Made by a program: the position numbers and the translations under genes. From JANLSE01 sp038214135 (GTDB taxonomy: Bacteria; Chloroflexota; Chloroflexia; Chloroflexales; Roseiflexaceae): a stretch of DNA of 64,000 bases. Shown in pieces: positions 18,023-26,714 of the stretch (the first letter of the stretch is position 1; each line of letters opens with the position of its first letter). The notes under the pieces were generated by a model. The model did not search any database, was not told the DNA's origin, and saw only the letters and a program-made list of their open reading frames with translations. Location of the stretch: NCBI GenBank assembly GCA_038214135.1, contig JBBQSD010000014.1, positions 8,110-72,109 of the forward strand, in the 5' to 3' direction.

Positions 18023-19024
18023 TTACGCCCGACGCAGCCGTGGATCGACAACATGATAGAGCACATCGACAGCCAGATTGACCAGCACATAGCAGAGCGC
18101 CACAAATATCACGGCCCCCTGCACCACCGGGTAATCCCGCCGCTGAATGCTCTCCAACAGTAATCGGCCAACACCCGGCCATGCAAACACAACTTCGGTG
18201 ATCACCGCGCCGCCAAGTAAGGCACCAAACTGCAAGCCCTGCAGCGTCAGTACCGGCAGCAGCGCATTACGCAGGGCGTGGCGAACAACCACAACCTGAT
18301 CGCGCAGCCCCTTGGCGCGAGCGGTTCGGATATAATCGGCGCGCAGAACATCAAGCATGGCCGAGCGTGTGACCCGCGCAACAAAGCCAGCCGAGGTCAG
18401 CCCGATAGCTAATGCTGGCAGGGCCAAATGGCGCAGAAAGCTGCCGAGCGCCACCCAATTCCCCGTCAGCAGTGTGTCGATCAGCATAAAACCAGTACGA
18501 ACCTGGTAGTCCATACCGGCCTCGATCCGCCCACCAACCGGAGTCCAGCCAAGCCGCACCGAAAAAATGATGATCAGCACAATTGCCAGCCAGAACCAGG
18601 GCACCGAGAGCCCAGTAATCGCCAGCAAGCGTACGCTATAGTCGATCCAGCGATTACGCGCCACTGCCGAGATTACACCAGCACCAACACCAACAACGGT
18701 ACTAATGATCATAGCTGCTAACGCTAACTCAATCGTTGGTGGCAGGCGATCCCCAAGCAGGCGGATCACTGGCACACCCGAACTGAGTGCTACACCAAAA
18801 TCGCCGCGTAGCAGCCCACCCAGGAAGACGAGATACTGCTGCCATAATGGCTGGTCCAAACCCCATTCAGCGCGCACCCGCTCGATCTGATCGGAGGCAA
18901 TCGCCCGTGCTGCAATCGCATCCAGCGGATTACCAGGTGCCAGCCGTAACACAACAAACGTCAGTGTCACAACCGCCCACAGCACCACCGGCAACCAGAC
19001 AAGGCGTGTCAGCAGGTATTTCAT
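18023..19024 (-). CDS. ABC transporter permease, DppB/OppB type
   Basis: A 333-residue inner-membrane permease of the oligopeptide/dipeptide/nickel family. It has the typical N-terminal helix MKYLLTRLVWLPVVLWAVVT, the RLAPGNPLD segment and EWGLDQPLWQQY. The QYLVFLGGLLRGDFG stretch leads into the permease core of five further helices. The ATPase-contact EAA loop is SAMLDVLRADYIRTARAKGL. With the DppC-like partner it forms the membrane channel. It overlaps that gene by 4 bases (ATGA), showing translational coupling. No ATPase gene is in the cluster, so a shared ATPase from elsewhere is needed. Confidence 0.95.
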   Translation of the reverse strand: MKYLLTRLVWLPVVLWAVVTLTFVVLRLAPGNPLDAIAARAIASDQIERVRAEWGLDQPLWQQYLVFLGGLLRGDFGVALSSGVPVIRLLGDRLPPTIELALAAMIISTVVGVGAGVISAVARNRWIDYSVRLLAITGLSVPWFWLAIVLIIIFSVRLGWTPVGGRIEAGMDYQVRTGFMLIDTLLTGNWVALGSFLRHLALPALAIGLTSAGFVARVTRSAMLDVLRADYIRTARAKGLRDQVVVVRHALRNALLPVLTLQGLQFGALLGGAVITEVVFAWPGVGRLLLESIQRRDYPVVQGAVIFVALCYVLVNLAVDVLYHVVDPRLRRA

Positions 19025-19932
19025 CGCGTGTTCCCCATTGGATCGAGCCGATCACGCAATCCATCGCCGAGCACATTCACCGCCATTACGGTCAGGGTTA
19101 TCACCAACCCAGGGAAGAATGGCACATGTGGCGCGTCGAACACGAGCCGCTGGCTTTCGGCCACCATCAGTCCCCAATCGGGCGTTGGCGGAACCACGCC
19201 CAACCCAAGGAAGTTGAGCGCCGATGAGGTCGCAAAGGCAACCGCCAACATGCCGGTTGCCTGAACCAGCACCAGTGGCAGCATGTTTGGCAGCACATGG
19301 CTACGAATGATCACGAGATCCGGCAACCCCAGCGTCTTCGCTGCAATAACGTAATCCTGTTCGACGATTGATAGCACAATTGCGCGTGCGAGCCGTGCGA
19401 ACACAGGCACCATGGCGACGGTAATCGCCAGTACGAGGTTGATTAAACCAGGCCCAAGCGCTGCGACAACCAGAATCGCCAGCAGAATCGCTGGAAAGCT
19501 CAGCACAATATCCATCAGGCGCATCAAAAGTTCGCCCAACCAGCCGCCACGATATGCCGCAAATACGCCCAGCCCTGTTCCAATCAAGAGTGCCAGGAGT
19601 GTGGCGAGGGAACTGCTGATCAGAATCGAGCGACCGCCATACAGAATGCGGGTGCGTATATCGCGCCCAAGCTCATCGGTGCCCATTGGGTAGGTCAGTG
19701 ATGGCGGTTTGAGACGTTCGCGCACATTCACCTTCGTTGGACTATAGCTCGTCAGTATTGGCGCGAACACAGCGCCCAGTACCACCAGCGCCAGAAATGC
19801 CACGCCCACCAACGCCAGCCCGTTGCCGCGCCACACAGCGATAAACCGTGCGCCAGGCCCAGCCTGCGCCCGCTGCGGGATGGGTACAGACACGATCTGC
19901 GGATTTGGATTAGTTGTCAGATCTTCTGTCAT
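19021..19932 (-). CDS. ABC transporter permease, DppC/OppC type
   Basis: 303 residues. An N-terminal cytoplasmic tail of about 35 residues is followed by a membrane helix, the extracytoplasmic TDELGRDIRTRILYGGR motif typical of DppC and five more helices. The EAA loop reads IVEQDYVIAAKTLGL. It ends GDGLRDRLDPM, the usual C-terminus. I start it at the ATG at 19932 (AGGAAG 7 bases upstream); the frame is open further but without similarity. It is partner of the adjacent DppB-like gene. A palindrome pair (19971-20046) separates it from the upstream binding-protein gene and could reduce read-through into the permeases. Confidence 0.95.
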   Translation of the reverse strand: MTEDLTTNPNPQIVSVPIPQRAQAGPGARFIAVWRGNGLALVGVAFLALVVLGAVFAPILTSYSPTKVNVRERLKPPSLTYPMGTDELGRDIRTRILYGGRSILISSSLATLLALLIGTGLGVFAAYRGGWLGELLMRLMDIVLSFPAILLAILVVAALGPGLINLVLAITVAMVPVFARLARAIVLSIVEQDYVIAAKTLGLPDLVIIRSHVLPNMLPLVLVQATGMLAVAFATSSALNFLGLGVVPPTPDWGLMVAESQRLVFDAPHVPFFPGLVITLTVMAVNVLGDGLRDRLDPMGNTR

Positions 19933-19970
19933 GCGCTTCCTGGAGATTGGGATCGATCTGGCGAATGGCT

Positions 19971-20046
19971 GTAGGGGCAATTCGCGAATTGCCCTCAATG
20001 ATGGACAATCATCGGGGATAGCAGGCGGTTCGCGAACCGCCCCTAC
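19971..20046. repeat. Twin palindrome (BIME-like) inside the transport operon
   Basis: Two perfect palindromes, GGGCAATTCGCGAATTGCCC (19975-19994) and GGCGGTTCGCGAACCGCC (20024-20041). The pair is bounded by inverted GTAGGGG and CCCCTAC ends. It sits between the binding-protein gene and the permeases, where such elements often stabilise the upstream mRNA and attenuate the downstream genes. Confidence 0.85.
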
Positions 20047-20081
20047 AACCATGGAAACATCGTAACGCTGAGGAGGGACAC

Positions 20082-21818
20082 CTACCCAATGCTCACACGA
20101 TGCAGGAAGATGCGCTCCGACGATACCGCCGATGCCGGGGCCACCTTCACATCCTTGGCGACCACGATTGGCTTTTTGTAGTAGGCCAGTGTGACATATG
20201 GCATTTCATCGAGCATCATCTTCTGGATCTGCTTGTAGATCTCGGCTCGCTTGGGCAGATCCGATTCGGCGCGGCCTGCGTCGATCAGCACACTGATCTC
20301 CTCGCCAAACGGGGTATCGGCGATCCCGGTTTCAAACTGTGCTTGGCCCTGGGATTTATGCAGCAGCCGCACTTTGTTATCCGGGTCCGGCACCCACAGC
20401 GAGCGCTGGGTCATGTTGATCTGGGTTTTGCCAGCATAGACCTTGTTGCTATAGGCTCCCGCCTCCATCTTTTCGAGGGTGATCTTGAAGCCGACCGCCT
20501 CCAAATCGGCCTTGATCAGTTCGGCCATGAGTGGCCAGAAGCGGTTATTCTCAAACGAAAAGGTGATCTCAATCGGTGTTGGCAGGCCAGATTTGGCCAC
20601 ATGCTCCTTGGCCTTCTCAATATCCTGCTTGCTGACATCACGGGTCGATGGATCGAAGCCGAACTCTGTCGGGCCAAGGATTGTGCCAGGCAATTCGCCC
20701 AAACCATACAGCGCGCCATCGATCAGATTCTGACGGTCGATTGCATAGTTGATCGCCAGCCGTACATCCTTGTTGTCCATCGGTTTCTGCAGCCGGTTGA
20801 GGCCAAGGAAGGTGCTGACGAGTGGTGGGCCGGGTTCAACCACAAAGCGGGCATCCTTGCTCAGGCGCTCGATTGCCGATGATGGCGGGTATGGCGCGAA
20901 GTTGACCTCGCTGGCCTCGATTGCTGCGATCATGGATGCTTCATCTGGGTAGCCACGCACCACCACCTGCTTGAGCGGTGGCGATCCACCATCCCAATAG
21001 CCATCGAATGCTGCTAGTGTTGCCTCCTGGCCAGGGGTAAACTTACTGAGCTTGAATGGCCCTGCGCCAACCGGATTCAGCCCAACATCGGCCTTGTACT
21101 TATCCAGCGAGGCCGCGCTCATGATTCCCGCCGCCGGGTGGAACAGCCGGTACAACTGGGCAGCGTCGGGGCTTTTCAACACCAGTTTGACGGTCATGTC
21201 GTCAACGGCCTCGATCTTCTCCCAGTTTGCCTGGCCAAACTCGGCATTCATATACATGCCCTTGACGTAGCTTGGCTCCTGTTCATTGACAACCCGCGTC
21301 AGGCTGCGGACGATAGAGTCCGATTTGAGTTCCGTACCATCATGGAAGGTGACGCCAGAACGCAACTTGAAGGTATAGGTCAGTTGATCCGCGCTAATCT
21401 CCCAGGATTCGGCCAGTGCCCCGCGCGGCGGATCGCTCCAGTTATCACCAGGCCGGGTGAGCTTGTCGTAGATGTTGTCGATCACGTTCGAGCAGCCAAA
21501 GCCATTCCATAGCCCTGGCTCAAGTGAATCGCCAACTGCCTCGGCGGCAAACACAAGCGTGCCCTGTGCTGGAGCGGCAATCGGTACAGCGGTTGGTGCA
21601 GCGGCGACGGCTGGAAGTGGCGTTGGTGCGGCGGCAGGAGTGACGGTTGGTGCCAATGTTGGCGGTACGGCTGTGGCGGCTGGCGCTGCGGTTGGCCCGC
21701 TCGTTGGTGCGGCTGGTGCACCAGCACACGCGGCAAGCAGTGCAGTGGAGGCACCCAGAGCCATGGTTCGCAAGAAATGGCGGCGTGTGAGTTTCTGCTG
21801 TGGATCGTTGCCTGACAT
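20082..21818 (-). CDS. ABC transporter substrate-binding protein, family 5
   Basis: A 578-residue extracytoplasmic binding lipoprotein of the OppA/DppA family. The N-terminus has a twin-arginine motif RRHFLR (12-17), a hydrophobic stretch and a lipobox LLAAC with Cys31. A Pro/Ala/Thr-rich linker of about 65 residues follows. The fold starts with LVFAAEAVGDSLEPG, then the family signature AESWEISADQLTYTFKLRSG, FHDGTELKSD and NKDVRLAINYAIDR. It probably binds a peptide or other nitrogen compound for the DppBC permeases downstream. GGGGAG precedes the ATG at 21818. It is the first of the transport genes. The ligand cannot be deduced. Confidence 0.95.
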   Translation of the reverse strand: MSGNDPQQKLTRRHFLRTMALGASTALLAACAGAPAAPTSGPTAAPAATAVPPTLAPTVTPAAAPTPLPAVAAAPTAVPIAAPAQGTLVFAAEAVGDSLEPGLWNGFGCSNVIDNIYDKLTRPGDNWSDPPRGALAESWEISADQLTYTFKLRSGVTFHDGTELKSDSIVRSLTRVVNEQEPSYVKGMYMNAEFGQANWEKIEAVDDMTVKLVLKSPDAAQLYRLFHPAAGIMSAASLDKYKADVGLNPVGAGPFKLSKFTPGQEATLAAFDGYWDGGSPPLKQVVVRGYPDEASMIAAIEASEVNFAPYPPSSAIERLSKDARFVVEPGPPLVSTFLGLNRLQKPMDNKDVRLAINYAIDRQNLIDGALYGLGELPGTILGPTEFGFDPSTRDVSKQDIEKAKEHVAKSGLPTPIEITFSFENNRFWPLMAELIKADLEAVGFKITLEKMEAGAYSNKVYAGKTQINMTQRSLWVPDPDNKVRLLHKSQGQAQFETGIADTPFGEEISVLIDAGRAESDLPKRAEIYKQIQKMMLDEMPYVTLAYYKKPIVVAKDVKVAPASAVSSERIFLHRVSIG

Positions 21819-21901
21819 CGTTCTCCCCTTTTGACGAAGCATCTGCCGATATCACGCAACACTGCGACATATGCAACACTGCATGAATACAACATCGTGC
21901 C

Positions 21902-21921
21902 CCGCAGGCTTCAGCCTGCGG
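21902..21921. repeat. REP-like palindrome, CCGCAGGCT family
   Basis: CCGCAGGCT-TC-AGCCTGCGG, lying 6 bases after the stop of the M20 gene (on the minus strand) and upstream of the binding-protein gene. Confidence 0.9.
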
Positions 21922-21927
21922 CTAGGG

Positions 21928-23130
21928 TTACGTACACAAATCCAGCGCCGTTCGAGCCAAAACCTGGGTAGCTAACGTGATCTGCGCAACCTCAATACGC
22001 TCATCGACCATCGGCCAGATCGGGATGAAGCCCGGCCCATATTCTACACAGGCAATACCAACACCCTTGAAATGACATGTGTCGGCGGTTGCGCCAATGC
22101 GATGCCCTGCACCAACCACCGGCGCGCTACCGACGATGCTGGTGTGGTTGGCGATCAATCGATCAACCACCGGTAGCTCAAGAGGAGTGGCCTCGCGAGC
22201 TGGCATATTTGGCTGCTGCTGGCTCTGCGGCACAATCAATTCATAACGGAACTCAGGATCATCGGCGGCACTGCCATTCAGCAACCCAAGCAGATCCTCG
22301 CACACACTCGCCTCCGTCATCCCCGGCACAATCCGCAGATCGAACATGAGTGTGGTGGCATCCTGGAAGTGCTCAATATTGCGAACTGCCATCGACGGAA
22401 ACCCTGGAATGAGTGGATGGGGCGTGTAGCGCAGCCAGCCTCCAACTGGAATCGGGCGATACGATGGGCCAAAGGCATTGATTACCTTGGTGATCTTCTC
22501 GATTGGGTTGATATATGGCACACGATGCTTGAACTCGCCCAGCACGCGCACCTTGCCCTGCACATAGCCAACCGAGATCACCCCAACATCCAGATTGCTG
22601 GCCTCGGTGACGATGCAATAATCGGTGCGCAGCCCAGTAGAAATCACATGTTGTGCTCCGACACCGCCGCCGGTTTCTGCAACCACACAGGCCACCACCA
22701 GATCGCCACGCAGCGGACGTCCCGTTCGGCGGACTGCCTCAGCCGCCATCAGAATCGCAGCCACTCCGGCTTTCATGTTGATCGCGCCAAGCCCATAGAG
22801 GAAGCCATCCGCAATATCGCCAGCAAATGGATCGTGGGTCCATTCGTGTTCGCGGAACGGACGCCCACCCCAATCGCTTGTGTCGGTATGGCCACACAGC
22901 ATCAAGCTTGGCCCGCTACCATCGCCACGCAGCCGCCCGATTGCCTGGTGCGTGATTCCACCATTGTGGAGTGGCACCGCCTGGAACTCGACCTCGAAGC
23001 CACGTTCCAGCATCCAATCGGCAATAAAACGGCCAACCTCGCTCTCGTGCCAGAGGAACGAGGGAATGCGGATCAGCTGCTGCGCCAACGCAATTGGTTC
23101 AGTATCGGTTATTGGTAGATGCTGAATCAC
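21928..23130 (-). CDS. M20-family peptidase/deacylase homologue with altered metal site
   Basis: 400 residues, the ArgE/DapE/carboxypeptidase G2 fold. The first metal motif CGHTDT (79-84) keeps His81 and Asp83. The next motif reads GLGAINMKAG, with Asn118 where the metal-bridging Asp normally sits. The catalytic EE pair reads AET, so Glu152 is kept and Thr153 replaces the second Glu. The C-terminal metal His is Pro373 by my alignment (PMVDER). The GEPT-like ligand is TEAS (Glu176). It may act with fewer metals or on a different chemistry. Lying among transport, RidA and creatininase genes, it probably acts on an N-acyl or amide compound. Start 23130, ATG. Confidence 0.85.
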   Translation of the reverse strand: MIQHLPITDTEPIALAQQLIRIPSFLWHESEVGRFIADWMLERGFEVEFQAVPLHNGGITHQAIGRLRGDGSGPSLMLCGHTDTSDWGGRPFREHEWTHDPFAGDIADGFLYGLGAINMKAGVAAILMAAEAVRRTGRPLRGDLVVACVVAETGGGVGAQHVISTGLRTDYCIVTEASNLDVGVISVGYVQGKVRVLGEFKHRVPYINPIEKITKVINAFGPSYRPIPVGGWLRYTPHPLIPGFPSMAVRNIEHFQDATTLMFDLRIVPGMTEASVCEDLLGLLNGSAADDPEFRYELIVPQSQQQPNMPAREATPLELPVVDRLIANHTSIVGSAPVVGAGHRIGATADTCHFKGVGIACVEYGPGFIPIWPMVDERIEVAQITLATQVLARTALDLCT

Positions 23131-23339
23131 GATTGTTGCTCTTTGCTCTAGTACAGCTTTCTTTCGCGGGAACTGAATGATTGTGGCTGTTTTCCCTTAC
23201 CCCTGCTGCGTCTCCCCTCTCCCACTGGGAGAGGGGCCGGGGTGAGGGTGGTTCTTGGTCTGAAACCAGACGCTCCAGCGGAGCGTCTCTACCCGTGGCA
23301 ATTCTGACTCCTGACTCCTGACTCCTGAATACTCGGTTC
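23131..23339. repeat. Intergenic repeats: CCCCTCTCCC palindrome and heptamers
   Basis: Contains CCCCTCTCCCACTGGGAGAG plus GGGCCGGGGTGAGGG (23213-23247), half of a GTAGAGACGC-type hairpin (23277-23293) and a heptamer array CTGACTCCTGACTCC with its terminal TACTCGGTTCTCAG (23302-23341). The array ends next to the RidA gene stop. Confidence 0.8.
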
Positions 23340-23732
23340 TCAGCTCTCAGGCAGCACCGCCCATGCATCGAAGCCGACCTGCGCGCCGCCCCACAACGCC
23401 TTGACCTCAATGGTGTTGCGGGTCGGATAGGGTGCCGCAAAATACTCGCGATAGATCGTGTCCATCTCCGCAAAGCGGCCAACATCAGTCAGTGAGACAT
23501 TGATACGCACCACACGGCTGAGTGGGCAATCGGCAGCCTCAAGAACAGCCTTGATATTATTCAATGCCTGGCGCACCTCGGCCTCGAACCCGCCACGCAC
23601 GACACCACTGCCATCGAGTGCTGTGCCAAGATACCCAGAGGTAAATACCAGATTCCCAACACGCAATGCCTGACTATAGCCGCTGCTGGGGATTGGTGCC
23701 GCATCGGTAAGAATGACTTCTAGGCGTGCCAT
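23340..23732 (-). CDS. RidA family (YjgF/YER057c/UK114) protein
   Basis: 130 residues, the usual length for a trimeric Rid protein. It begins ILTDAAPIPSSGYSQALRVG, with FTSGYLGT, then RQALNNIKAVLEAADCPLSRVVRINVSLTDV and FAAPYPTRNTIEV. The Arg of PTRNT corresponds to the imine-substrate Arg of RidA. The closing motif is VGFDAWAV instead of the usual VEIEAIA, so the conserved Glu for imine hydrolysis is absent. It probably belongs to a Rid subfamily tied to catabolic operons. Such proteins often hydrolyse enamine/imine intermediates from amine or amide catabolism. AGGAAG precedes the ATG at 23732. The stop is beside a heptamer array. Confidence 0.9.
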   Translation of the reverse strand: MARLEVILTDAAPIPSSGYSQALRVGNLVFTSGYLGTALDGSGVVRGGFEAEVRQALNNIKAVLEAADCPLSRVVRINVSLTDVGRFAEMDTIYREYFAAPYPTRNTIEVKALWGGAQVGFDAWAVLPES

Positions 23733-23762
23733 GGCTTCCTGCTCCAATACATATACGCCGCT

Positions 23763-23796
23763 CATTCCCCTGTCCCCGGCGTGGGAGAGGGCCAGG
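23763..23796. repeat. CCCTGTCCC / GGGAGAGGG palindrome
   Basis: A copy of the CCCCTCTCCC family between RidA and the second SDR. Other copies are near 9188-9232, 23213-23247, 26471-26508, 35129-35178 and 57219-57248. All are intergenic. Confidence 0.65.
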
Positions 23797-23827
23797 GACA
23801 GGAGCAGCACAGGGCGGATAAGGTCAA

Positions 23828-24583
23828 CTACTCTGTCATCCAGCCGCCATCGACATACAGCATATCGCCGGTGATATAGCGCGATTCATCTGAGGCCAGG
23901 AACAATGCGGCATTGGCGACATCCTCTGGCTGGCCGAGGCTGCGCAGCGGAATGCGCCGCATCCAATCCTCGACGGTCGCCGGATCAGAGAGTGCCGGGC
24001 GCGTCATAGCTGTTTCAATGATGCCTGGTGCGAGGCAGTTGGAGCGAATGCCGCGTGGGCCATATTCGAGTGCAATACAGCGCGAAAATGCCGTCACACC
24101 CGATTTGGCCGCGCAATAGTGCGATGAGCTCGTAAAGGCGATACTACTGCTGACCGATGCAAGGTGAATGATTGAACCACGGCGCTGGAGTTCTAACCAA
24201 TGCCGGATCACCGCCTGGCTCACCAGGAACACGCTGGTCAGATTGGTATTGAGCATACGATGCCACTGATCATCGGTCATCTCGTCCACACTGGCGTTGA
24301 AAAATATTCCGGCGTTATTGACCAGAATATCGAGTGGGCCAAGGGTACTGATCGCCTGATCGACCATCGCCTGAACATCACCACGATTTGTCACATCCGT
24401 GCGCGTTACACTGGTGCGAACACCATATGCGTGCGCCGCTTCGGCGGTTGCCATCACGCCTTCCAGATTGATATCCGAGATCGCCAGATCGCACCCTTCG
24501 CTGGCGAAGCGCAGCGCAATTGCGCGCCCATTACCTGCCGCCGCCCCCGTCACCACTGCTACTTTATGTTCAAGCCGTGCCAT
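23828..24583 (-). CDS. SDR family oxidoreductase
   Basis: A 251-residue classical SDR, NAD(P)-dependent. The cofactor loop is TGAAAGNGR (12-20). SDIN, with Asp37 at the end of strand 2, favours NAD. NNAG is present; the catalytic Ser lies 13 residues before the YCAAK Tyr, and SNCLAPGIIETAM and GDMLYVDGGW follow. All catalytic residues are present, unlike the SDR at 17245. It starts 3 bases after the stop of the creatininase-family gene, whose end carries its Shine-Dalgarno (GGAGGGG), so the two are translationally linked. It probably oxidises a hydroxylated intermediate of the pathway. Confidence 0.92.
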   Translation of the reverse strand: MARLEHKVAVVTGAAAGNGRAIALRFASEGCDLAISDINLEGVMATAEAAHAYGVRTSVTRTDVTNRGDVQAMVDQAISTLGPLDILVNNAGIFFNASVDEMTDDQWHRMLNTNLTSVFLVSQAVIRHWLELQRRGSIIHLASVSSSIAFTSSSHYCAAKSGVTAFSRCIALEYGPRGIRSNCLAPGIIETAMTRPALSDPATVEDWMRRIPLRSLGQPEDVANAALFLASDESRYITGDMLYVDGGWMTE

Positions 24584-24586
24584 GGT

Positions 24587-25420
24587 TTACCCCTCCAGGC
24601 CAAAGAAATCACGCTGGATCACCATCGTCAGCCATTGCACAATTGCGTCATAGCCCTTCTCGCCAGTCTCCGCAAGTGCCAGCGCAGGGTTGCCAATCGA
24701 CCCAACCGGCGTTAGTGCTGCGTAGCTGCGCGTTGGGTAGAATAACCCTCCACCGGTCTTCATATGCTCGGGGCTCTGGATCTTACGCAGCTCGTGCGGC
24801 TGAAGATAGAACTCCTGCGCCTTGGAGAGATCAACTAGCTCTGGGTGCGTCACCAGGATACGGGCCGTTTCACCCTCACCGCCGTGCGATTCGCCCTTTT
24901 TGCTGCGGAGCATATCGCCCTTGGCATAGGCCTTGGCCAGTTCGACCATCCAGTTCATCACGACTACCGTCGAATCTGGTGTCTCATTGACCACATCCTG
25001 GGCGGCGACCATCATCTGTGGCAGGTTGCCATCGTGACCATGCACAAGCAATAGATTACGAAAGCCATGATGGTACAGGCTGTGCATCACTTCTTTGAGC
25101 ACCAGAATGAGCGTGCTTGAGGTCAGCGTGACGGTGCCAGGAAAGCCCATATGGAATGTCGAAACGCCAAACGGAATGGTTGGCCCAATCACAACTGGGC
25201 AATGCAGTGCTTCCAAGGCTACTGCCGTGCGGCGGCAGATTTCACGGGCCTCGAACAGATCGGTACCAAGCGGCAGATGCGCGCCGTGATCTTCTGTGGC
25301 ACCAACCGGAATCAGCACCGTTTTTGTGTGTACAAGTGCAGCAGCAACCTCGGCACTGGTCATCTCATAGAGCGTTTTTGGTGCCTTGATCACATACAGA
25401 TCATCGGAATCGTGTGCCAT
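24587..25420 (-). CDS. Creatininase family amidohydrolase
   Basis: 277 residues. The metal-binding signature is PVGATEDHGAHLPLGTD, with ligands among Glu43, His45 and Asp54. It is followed by PFGVSTFHMGFPGTVTL, LVHGHDGN and SHGGEGETARIL with the acidic ligand. The family hydrolyses cyclic or linear amides (creatinine, formamides of F420/riboflavin and mycofactocin precursors, 3-dehydro compounds). No mycofactocin or F420 genes surround it, so degradation of an imported amide is more likely. It is the first structural gene after the regulator at 25551. The ATG at 25420 follows AACGGAG. Confidence 0.92.
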   Translation of the reverse strand: MAHDSDDLYVIKAPKTLYEMTSAEVAAALVHTKTVLIPVGATEDHGAHLPLGTDLFEAREICRRTAVALEALHCPVVIGPTIPFGVSTFHMGFPGTVTLTSSTLILVLKEVMHSLYHHGFRNLLLVHGHDGNLPQMMVAAQDVVNETPDSTVVVMNWMVELAKAYAKGDMLRSKKGESHGGEGETARILVTHPELVDLSKAQEFYLQPHELRKIQSPEHMKTGGGLFYPTRSYAALTPVGSIGNPALALAETGEKGYDAIVQWLTMVIQRDFFGLEG

Positions 25421-25435
25421 ACTAGCTCCGTTATC

Positions 25436-25548
25436 AGAAGTCAGGAGTCAGAAGTTAGAATACCTTTGTGCTTGATGACAAGCCGGATTGTGTTCATTTA
25501 GTTCTTGTTCCCTGGCTTGTGGCTTATTCTGACTCCTGAATACTCGTC
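25436..25548. repeat. Inverted heptamer-array element
   Basis: GAAGTCAGGAGTCAGAAGT (25437-25455) and CTGACTCCTGAATACTCG (25529-25546) are inverted with respect to one another and bound about 110 bases. The element fills the gap between the creatininase gene and the regulator and includes the CTGAATACTCG end shared with other copies. Confidence 0.8.
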
Positions 25549-25550
25549 TC

Positions 25551-26249
25551 TTAATCGCCAACTGGCATATTCAGGTAGTTATAGATCGTAAAGCGCGAGA
25601 CATTCAGTCGTTCGGCGATCACAATCACGGCCCGTTTGATCTTGAATGCCCCTTTTTCCTGGAGTGCATGCACAAAGCGGATCTTCTGTGCGCGGTTCAT
25701 TTGCATCACAGCTACCCCCATCTCCTGCGCTGCCTCGGCCATCAGTACCTCAAGCGCCTCGGCCAGATTGCTGGTGAATAATTCCGAAACTTCGGTGCGG
25801 GTGTTGCGCAACATCTGATTCAGCCACGAATCGAGCTGCGCCAGGCTGGTTGTGTCCACATTGATACAGAACGCGCCATACACCGTGCCATCTGGATCGC
25901 GAAGAAACGCAGATGATGAACGTAATGTCTTGTTGTCCAGCGTGTGGCCAATATAGCCATACAAATCTTCGTCGGTGCGCCCCTCACGGATGGCCTGAAG
26001 CAAGAGGTTTGTTGGCGCATCGCCAACCCGCCGATTGGTCACATCCCCGGCAATCGAGACAATCGAATGCTCAAGATCGGTAAAATCATGAATCACCACC
26101 TCACAGACATCCCCGAAGGTCTGCACGACAACCTGTGCGAGCTGCCGACACAGTGCAAATACCTGCTCGCGCGGCTGATCAGCGCCCCCCTCCGCGCCAA
26201 CCTCCGACGAGCCAAGCATCGCTGGCCGAATCTCATTTCCAGATGCCAA
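25551..26249 (-). CDS. YheO/DauR-like PAS-HTH transcriptional regulator
   Basis: 232 residues. The N-terminal half (about 30-150) is the YheO-like PAS domain (LAQVVVQTFGDVCEVVIHDF, IGHTLDNKTLRSSSAFLRD, GAFCINVD). The C-terminal 60 residues form the DauR-type helix-turn-helix (EKGAFKIKRAVIVIAERLNV, SRFTIYNYLN). The family includes DauR, a repressor of D-arginine catabolism. It is encoded upstream of and in line with the creatininase/SDR/RidA/M20/transport genes, so it is probably their local regulator with the substrate as ligand. Start is TTG at 26249, behind GGAGAAGG; an ATG 10 codons in is an alternative. Confidence 0.9.
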   Translation of the reverse strand: MASGNEIRPAMLGSSEVGAEGGADQPREQVFALCRQLAQVVVQTFGDVCEVVIHDFTDLEHSIVSIAGDVTNRRVGDAPTNLLLQAIREGRTDEDLYGYIGHTLDNKTLRSSSAFLRDPDGTVYGAFCINVDTTSLAQLDSWLNQMLRNTRTEVSELFTSNLAEALEVLMAEAAQEMGVAVMQMNRAQKIRFVHALQEKGAFKIKRAVIVIAERLNVSRFTIYNYLNMPVGD

Positions 26250-26714
26250 TCAACCTTCTCCTGCTTCAGGCATTGGATATAATACACAATCTATAGCGAT
26301 GCCTTGTAGCACCGTGTTCGGCCTGCAATAATGGGATAGGCTTTGTACTCCATTGGATACGATCATCCTACCATGCGATCTAACCATTTGTCAAGTTTAT
26401 CAACAAACTGTTTATACAAATTCCGTAATACACCTTTAGACATAGTGTACAAATCGAGTACCTTCTTAGCCCCTCTGCCCCATGTGGGAGAGGGGTTGGG
26501 GTGAGGGGAATCAGCCGCTTGACAAGAGTGCAGGTGATTGCTATAGTGCAAAATACCCCCAAACACAATCTCAATTTCATATGGTCACGAGCGCTTGCGA
26601 TCAATCTGCGCAATCTGCGGATGAAGCACGCTACGGGCCAATACTCGGATGCGAGGAGTATAATCGTCAGCCATATGCTGGCTCATGGAGCATGCAATAA
26701 TGGAGCAGGGAATA
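26250..26714. other. Divergent intergenic region
   Basis: 465 bases between the divergent YheO-like regulator and the monooxygenase, so it should contain both promoters. TTGTCA (26388-26393) followed 18 bases on by TTATAC (26412-26417) is a fair + strand candidate. A TATTAT near 26278 could serve the minus strand. A CCCCTCTGCCC/GGGAGAGGGG palindrome lies at 26471-26508. No gene is supported. Confidence 0.55.

Noticed and set aside
26363..26566. Minus-strand frame in the regulator/monooxygenase gap
   Set aside because: It crosses the CCCCTCTGCCC palindrome and has no ribosome site or likeness.
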